This document shows positions 6,472 through 9,804 of a DNA stretch of 9,804 nt, in pieces. A program made the translations under genes and the position numbers. Positions within the stretch are counted from its first letter, which is position 1; every line of letters begins with the position of its first letter. Source of the stretch: Rhodoferax sp. (GTDB taxonomy: Bacteria; Pseudomonadota; Gammaproteobacteria; Burkholderiales; Burkholderiaceae_C); assembly GCA_024235935.1 (NCBI GenBank), contig JACKLL010000028.1:1-9804 (forward strand), read 5' to 3'. The notes under the pieces are model-generated. The model made no database searches. It was given only the letters and a program-made list of their open reading frames with translations, and was not told where the DNA came from.

Positions 6472-7544
6472 TGAGTTCCCTGGCCCAGCGTCAAGCTCTG
6501 CTCGCCCTTCTCGCCGAGGCATGTGATGCTGGTTCGCGGCTGCGGCCCGCTTGCGCGCAGATCGGCCTGAGCGAACGCACCGTGCAGCGATGGCAGCGAC
6601 CCGCCGCCGGCGATGACGGCGACCTGCGTGCGAGCACCAAACGCGTCGCCACGGCGCCACCAAACCGGCTGAGCGACACCGAGCGCCAAGCCGCGTTGGA
6701 GTTGCTCAACAGCGAGGAGTTCAAAGACCTTGCGCCTAGCCAGATCGTGCCGCGCCTGGCCGACCAAGGCCGCTTCGTGGCGAGCGAATCGACCCTGTAT
6801 CGACTCTTGCGCGGTGCCGGCCAGCTGACCCATCGTCGTGCCGAACGTGCGCCGCAGCCGCGCAGCCGCCCGCGTGCGCTGCTGGCGTGCCGACCCGATC
6901 AGATCTATTGCTGGGACATCAGCTACTTGCCTACCGAGGTGCGCGGCAGCTACTTCTACCTTTATCTGTTCGTCGATCTGTTCAGCCGCATGATCGTCGG
7001 CTGGCAGGTCTACGACAACGAGAGCGCTGAGCGGGCCGGCCAACTATTGACCGACATCTGCACTCGGCAGCAAATCACGCCGCAGCAGCTGACGGTGCAT
7101 TCCGACAACGGCGCGCCGATGAAGGGCGAAACGATGCTGGCCACCTTGCAGCGCCTGGGCGTGGCGGCTTCGCGCAGCAGGCCCGCCGTGAGCAACGACA
7201 ACCCGTTCTCCGAGGCCTTGTTCCGCACCCTCAAGTATCGACCACAGCTACCGGTCAAACCGCTGCCAAGTCTGCTGCATGCACGCCGCTGGGTGACGAA
7301 ACTCGTGCATTGGTACAACCAGGAGCACCGGCACAGCGCGATCGGCTTCGTGACGCCAGAGCAACGCCATCAGCAGATCGATCAATCGTTGTTGCGCAAC
7401 CGAGCTGCCGTCTATGCAGCCGCACGCGATCGACATCCTCAACGGTGGTCAGGGTCCACCCGAAACTGGACCCACATCACCGAGGTCCACCTCAACCCGG
7501 AGAAATCAACCGACCACAAAGTCTCCGATCGAAAAGCTGCTTGA
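6468..7544 (+). CDS. IS3-family OrfB, DDE transposase catalytic part
   Basis: OrfB carries the rve (integrase-like) catalytic core. The first aspartate is in CWDISYLPT, the second in VHSDNG, and the glutamate in FSEALFRTLKYRP; exactly 35 residues separate the second Asp from the Glu, the DD(35)E spacing of the IS3 family. Before the core are an HTH-like segment (GLSERTVQRWQR) and LAPSQIVPRLADQG, typical of this family. The C-terminus WSGSTRNWTHITEVHLNPEK is also characteristic, followed by a short tail. ATG 6468 overlaps the orfA stop, allowing coupled initiation, with a second ATG right after it; the main active product is expected from frameshifting (OrfAB). OrfAB would cut and join the element's ends through a circular intermediate. 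No disabling mutation is visible. Confidence 0.9.
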   Translation: MMSSLAQRQALLALLAEACDAGSRLRPACAQIGLSERTVQRWQRPAAGDDGDLRASTKRVATAPPNRLSDTERQAALELLNSEEFKDLAPSQIVPRLADQGRFVASESTLYRLLRGAGQLTHRRAERAPQPRSRPRALLACRPDQIYCWDISYLPTEVRGSYFYLYLFVDLFSRMIVGWQVYDNESAERAGQLLTDICTRQQITPQQLTVHSDNGAPMKGETMLATLQRLGVAASRSRPAVSNDNPFSEALFRTLKYRPQLPVKPLPSLLHARRWVTKLVHWYNQEHRHSAIGFVTPEQRHQQIDQSLLRNRAAVYAAARDRHPQRWSGSTRNWTHITEVHLNPEKSTDHKVSDRKAA

Positions 7545-7554
7545 CATTCATTCC

Positions 7555-7574
7555 ACGCGACAACTGGCTTGACA
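7555..7574 (-). repeat. right terminal inverted repeat of the IS3 element
   Basis: Read on the minus strand it starts TGTCAAGCCAGTTGTCGC, the partner of 5921-5940 (16/20). It starts 10 bp after the orfB stop codon, as is usual for compact IS elements. Confidence 0.85.
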
Positions 7575-7603
7575 ACTACCGCCAGTAACGACGCGGGTTT
7601 CGG

Positions 7604-7776
7604 TGTCCCCAAGTACCCAGTCTGAGGTGGGGACAACTGGGGACAATGCACCCCGGTGTGGGATCCGATCGTGCAAGTTCCTGCGATTTGTCCCCATTTG
7701 TCCCCGCTTGTCCCCAGGCGGAGGATGCCGAAAAACTCAATGTTGGCGCGGTGTCCCCATTGTCCCCAGTGTCCCC
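7604..7776. repeat. TGTCCCC/GGGGACA heptamer cluster (nine copies)
   Basis: TGTCCCC occurs at 7604, 7689, 7699, 7709, 7752, 7761 and 7770, and its complement GGGGACA at 7629 and 7639. Within groups the spacing is 9-10 bp, close to one helical turn, so all copies in a group face the same side of the DNA. Two more copies lie at 5894 and 5903, left of the IS. Short 2-3-nt linkers are variants of AT, TT, GC and AG. This resembles iterons or a protein-binding array; I do not know the protein. It is too tightly spaced for CRISPR. Confidence 0.8.
7751..7770. repeat. right copy of the 20-bp perfect inverted repeat
   Basis: Exact reverse complement of 5891-5910. Removing the 1654-bp IS3 element would bring the two arms to about 186 bp apart. 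Confidence 0.85.
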
Positions 7777-8180
7777 ATCGAAAATGCGCAGGTTTCGACG
7801 GCACCCCCTATGCGTGCGGATCTGGCTGGTGATCCAACGGGCGCGGGTGTCAACATCTGCGCCGGATGTTTGCAATTGCTGGTTCCGCATGCGCTGTTCT
7901 TTGGCCTTCTGTCCGTTTGTCTGTGGGTTGCCCCGGGTTGTCCGTGTGTCGTCGTTGGTGTGTAGTGGTCTGGTTAGTGTTTCTGTCCGTCCCGAACGCC
8001 TGAGCGTTGCGGGAACTACAAGGGACACGGGACACCACTCCCGTTTTGCGCCGAGGTCATCTTTCTGGCCGCCGCGGCACGCGGCATTGGCACCGATGGC
8101 GCTTGCTGCTGCAAGTCGGTTCATCGGGTTGAGCCCTTGTCCCAGAGCTCCGGGTGCGCCAGATTGCGCTTCGGCTGACG

Positions 8181-8227
8181 TGGCCCGCGATGTGCGGGCC
8201 AGGGGCAGATCGCGTTGCACGATCTGC
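8181..8227. repeat. two adjacent 8-bp perfect hairpins
   Basis: TGGCCCGC (8181-8188) pairs with GCGGGCCA (8194-8201) over a 5-nt loop; three bases later GCAGATCG (8205-8212) pairs with CGATCTGC (8220-8227) over a 7-nt loop. Their head-to-tail placement resembles paired stems of a structured RNA or of REP-like elements. No T-tract follows. Confidence 0.65.
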
Positions 8228-8310
8228 GGATTCGACGCGCTTTGAGCTCGTCACTTCGGGCGGGCACCAACTACGGCCGGTGGTCCGCCCAGGGAAGCTG
8301 GGGCAATTTG

Positions 8311-8351
8311 CGCGTCGTCACTACTGGCTAGCGCCGCGTAGTGACGACGCG
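8311..8351. repeat. 14-bp perfect inverted repeat (long hairpin)
   Basis: CGCGTCGTCACTAC (8311-8324) and its exact complement (8338-8351) flank a 13-nt loop, which itself can form GGC/GCC around TAGC. The arms are too long to be chance. There is no T-tract and no recognisable operator match. It could be a cruciform, a stem of a structured RNA, or a protein-binding palindrome. Confidence 0.75.
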
Positions 8352-8517
8352 GTTGGCGCAGGGTTTGGCTTTGGGCAGGGCGCTGCGAGATTGCAGCAGG
8401 CCAACATCGGCTGACGCCGCTTCGATCCGAAGGGCCGGACCGGTAGCGCAGTTGGCCCTTGGGGCCGGCTGTGATGCCGGCTGGGGCAGGGTGGCCGTTG
8501 GTTGTGCCCGGTGGCTG

Positions 8518-8863
8518 ACGAGTATCTCCAAGCCTTTAGGCTGCCGGGTTTCAGGAGATGAGGCCGGCGAGGGCGCCCGCGTGAGCGGGCATGGGCGATG
8601 CTGTGACGGGCATCAGCCGGGCTGACTCAGCCAGTGGGGAAACTGAACTGGGCCGATGCTGCGCCAACTTCGTGTGGATTGCAACAGTAATGTGAGCCAC
8701 GGGGTTTCCGCGATGCCGGACTGGCTGGGCAGCGTCAACCAACGAGCAGTGCGGTTGCGCCGGGGCTGTCAGCATTAATGGGATGGACGCCCCTTCCTCA
8801 ATCGGGCGTGAAGTGCCACAGTACGCGCGGGAGTTTCTCCCCCTACAGAAGGAGGTATCCGAA
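8518..8863 (+). ncRNA. structured region before the IS110 gene; candidate bridge RNA
   Basis: In the IS110 group a bridge RNA that pairs with target and donor DNA is encoded upstream of the recombinase gene; in the IS1111 group it lies downstream. This stretch has ATCTCC/GGAGAT (8524-8559, with an inner AGCC/GGCT), GCCCGC GTGA GCGGGC (8575-8590, a GNRA-type tetraloop), GGAAAC/GTTTCC (8638-8709, a 60-nt interior), GCG-T-CAACC/GGTTGCGC (8732-8760, 12-nt loop) and ACGCCC/GGGCGT (8787-8809). A 5' stem-loop followed by two looped stems is what a bridge RNA would look like, but no guide-target match could be tested because the element's ends are not defined. Confidence 0.3.
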
Positions 8864-9804
8864 ATGACGATTGCGACGATCGGTATTGATTTGGCGAAGA
8901 ACGTGATCCAAGTGCACGCGGCAGATCAGCATGGCAGGGAGGTGATGAAGAAGCCTCTGAAGCGTGGCCAGGTATTGCCGTTCTTCGTCAGGCTGGAGCC
9001 GTGCTTGATTGGCATGGAGGCGTGCGGCAGCGCGCACTATTGGGCCAGGAAGCTGTCGGCACTTGGCCACACGGTCAAGCTGATGGCACCCCAGTTCGTG
9101 AAGCCGTACGTCAAAACCAACAAGAACGATGCGGCCGATGCCGAGGCTATCTGCGAGGCGGTACGCCGGCCGAACATGCGCTTCGTGCCCGTCAAGACTG
9201 CCGAGCAACAGGCGGTTCTGTCATTGCATCGTGCGCGCCAGGCCTTTGTCAAGGCACGAACGGCCCAGGCGAACCAGATCCGCGGCCTGCTGTCGGAGTT
9301 CGGTATCACGATCCCGCAAGGCATCGGTCATATCACCCCACGCCTGCCCGAGATCCTGGAAGATGCGGAAAACGAACTGCCTGGGCGGTTTCGCCTCCTG
9401 CTGACGCGACTTGGGGAGCATCTGAAGGAGATGGACCGTCAGGTCACTGAATTGGAGCGTGAGATCATCAGCTGGCACCGCGAGAACGAAGCCAGCCGCA
9501 AGCTGGCTGAGATGCCGGGCATTGGCCCGATCACCGCCAGCGCGCTGGCGGCCTCAGTGGGTGATGCCAACTGCTTCAAGAACGGGCGCCAGATGGCAGC
9601 CTGGCTCGGCCTGGTGCCGCGACATCAGTCCACCGGCGGCAAGACGAAGCTGCTGGGGATCAGCAAGCGTGGCGATCCGTACCTGCGCTCATTGCTCGTG
9701 CACGGAGCGAGATCGATGATCCGCCATGCCGAGGGCAAGGCCGATCAGACCACGGCCTGGTTCGGGCGGCTTCTTGCACGACGGCACAAGAACATCGCCG
9801 CCGT
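8780..9804 (+). mobile_element. IS110-family insertion sequence, truncated by the window end
   Basis: The element contains the IS110 recombinase gene. Its left end is uncertain: GGACGCCCC at 8785-8793, about 70 bp before the gene, could be part of a short-leader end as in the IS1111 group, while an IS110-group element could begin as far up as about 8518. IS110 elements usually lack terminal repeats and target duplications, so the boundary cannot be fixed without other copies. The right end is outside the window. Confidence 0.6.
8864..9804 (+). CDS. IS110-family recombinase (DEDD/Ser transposase), 3' end outside the window
   Basis: The frame is open from ATG 8864 to the window edge (313 codons); relatives have roughly 340 residues, so about 30 are missing. 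The N-terminal RuvC-like DEDD domain shows D9 (GIDLAKN), E52 (GMEACGSAHYW), D89 and D92 (NKNDAADAE). RFVPVKTAEQQAVLSLHRAR and NQIRGLLSEFGI are family signatures, followed by a coiled-coil region (about 175-215) and the Tnp_20 domain (PGIGPITASALAASVGD, AAWLGLVPRH), with the likely nucleophile serine S256 in QSTGGK. The enzyme moves its element by bridge-RNA-guided recombination without target duplication, as known for IS110/IS621. Sequence style is closest, from memory, to the IS1111-like subgroup common in Burkholderiales. A strong Shine-Dalgarno, AAGGAGGT (8849-8856), lies 7 bases before the ATG and fixes the start. It appears intact. Confidence 0.9.
   Translation, partial: MTIATIGIDLAKNVIQVHAADQHGREVMKKPLKRGQVLPFFVRLEPCLIGMEACGSAHYWARKLSALGHTVKLMAPQFVKPYVKTNKNDAADAEAICEAVRRPNMRFVPVKTAEQQAVLSLHRARQAFVKARTAQANQIRGLLSEFGITIPQGIGHITPRLPEILEDAENELPGRFRLLLTRLGEHLKEMDRQVTELEREIISWHRENEASRKLAEMPGIGPITASALAASVGDANCFKNGRQMAAWLGLVPRHQSTGGKTKLLGISKRGDPYLRSLLVHGARSMIRHAEGKADQTTAWFGRLLARRHKNIAA

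Larger units (their letters stand above)
5921..7574 (+). mobile_element. complete IS3-family insertion sequence
   Basis: The 1654-bp element begins TG and ends CA. Its ends, 5921-5940 and 7555-7574, match as inverted repeats at 16 of 20 positions, sharing TGTCA and an inner AGTTGTCGC block. It carries orfA and orfB in overlapping frames and a DD(35)E transposase, as in the IS3 family. Both ORFs and both ends are intact, so it may still move. No direct target duplication of 3-5 bp is visible: CCCTG on the left and ACTAC on the right. The particular named IS was not identified. Confidence 0.88.
7777..8517. other. gene-free, hairpin-rich stretch
   Basis: No open frame here has a convincing protein, ribosome-binding site or family motif. 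The first part (about 7890-7990) is strongly G/T-biased on the plus strand, with only two A in 7921-7980. Perfect or near-perfect hairpins follow: 7991-8013 (9 bp with one bulge), 8181-8201 (8 bp), 8205-8227 (8 bp), 8258-8290 (6+3 bp), 8311-8351 (14 bp), 8382-8397 (5 bp), 8430-8460 (7 bp) and 8464-8481 (6 bp). None ends in a T-run, so they are not ordinary terminators. A structured RNA, a repeat-type insertion or decayed mobile DNA are all possible. Confidence 0.55.
4401..9804. mobile_element. probable genomic island, left end (far end outside the window)
   Basis: From the tRNA 3' end onward the content changes from conserved metabolism to an integrase, an IS3 element, repeat clusters, a long gene-free stretch and an IS110 recombinase. 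Together with the tRNA-integrase junction this suggests an integrative element or island. No replication, conjugation, defence or cargo gene is visible, so its type remains unknown; the right boundary cannot be seen. Confidence 0.5.

Noticed and set aside
6654..6665. A 12-base exact match to the tRNA-Met 3' end and following bases (GCGCCACCAAAC), considered as attR
   Set aside because: It lies inside the orfB coding sequence, where it encodes normal residues, is too short, and does not extend into the T-arm. Most likely chance.
7604..7776. The heptamer cluster as a CRISPR array
   Set aside because: Repeats are only 7 bp with 2-3-bp linkers within groups and occur in both orientations; there are no spacers and no cas genes.
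7439..7804. Minus-strand frame coding WGHWGQWGH-like and GDKWGQ repeats
   Set aside because: The repeats come from translating the TGTCCCC heptamer cluster; the frame also runs back into the IS end. Not a credible protein.
7991..8013. The AACGC/GCGTT hairpin as an integron attC site
   Set aside because: It lacks the paired GTTRRRY/RYYYAAC boxes and the extra-helical bases of attC, and no integron integrase is present.
7646..8245. 199-codon plus-strand frame over the heptamers and G/T-rich stretch
   Set aside because: Low-complexity S/P/V/C-rich translation, no ribosome-binding site and no motifs; it passes through the repeats and hairpins.
8656..8778. A 40-codon frame (starts MLRQLRVDCN) before the IS110 gene
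   Set aside because: No Shine-Dalgarno, no recognisable family, and it overlaps strong hairpins. A structured non-coding region is more likely.

Overview
The window looks like a stretch of a GC-rich betaproteobacterial chromosome, probably Burkholderiales and perhaps Alcaligenaceae. I infer this from the style of the proteins (DsbC, an M61 peptidase with a PDZ domain, paaG/paaI) and from the tRNA-Met and insertion-sequence types; no database search was possible. It divides into a conserved half (1-4400) and an accessory half (4401-9804).

Conserved half: the C-terminal end of a DsbC-type disulfide isomerase (1-120) is followed on the same strand by an M61 aminopeptidase (164-1981). Convergent to these is a two-gene minus-strand unit, paaG-paaI (3307 down to 2015), for phenylacetyl-CoA catabolism. 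A canonical enoyl-CoA hydratase (3416-4195) is transcribed divergently from paaG across a 108-bp gap. The three CoA genes fit one pathway: PaaG isomerises the ring-epoxide, a crotonase hydrates the opened chain, and PaaI hydrolyses dead-end thioesters. A tRNA-Met(CAT) gene follows (4324-4400), with a clear -10 box and a textbook intrinsic terminator.

Accessory half: directly after the tRNA lies a P4-type tyrosine integrase (4575-5873), preceded by four copies of an ACCGGGTAA motif, three direct and one inverted. This is the usual layout of a genomic island inserted at a tRNA 3' end; the far attachment site is not in the window. Next comes a complete IS3-family element (5921-7574) with 16/20 matching terminal inverted repeats, orfA and orfB, and a canonical A AAA AAG slippery heptamer for -1 frameshifting. 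It sits inside a cluster of 11 TGTCCCC/GGGGACA heptamers, including a perfect 20-bp inverted repeat on either side of the element. From about 7777 to 8863 I find no credible gene, but many hairpins, one with a perfect 14-bp stem. The window ends inside an IS110-family DEDD/serine recombinase (8864 onward, open at the window edge), with a strong Shine-Dalgarno and a hairpin-rich upstream region.

Most worth follow-up: the heptamer array split by the IS, the roughly 1-kb hairpin-rich non-coding stretch before the IS110 gene (a possible bridge RNA or other structured RNA), and the repeat motif next to the integrase. No defence system, CRISPR array or cargo gene is visible in this part of the island.
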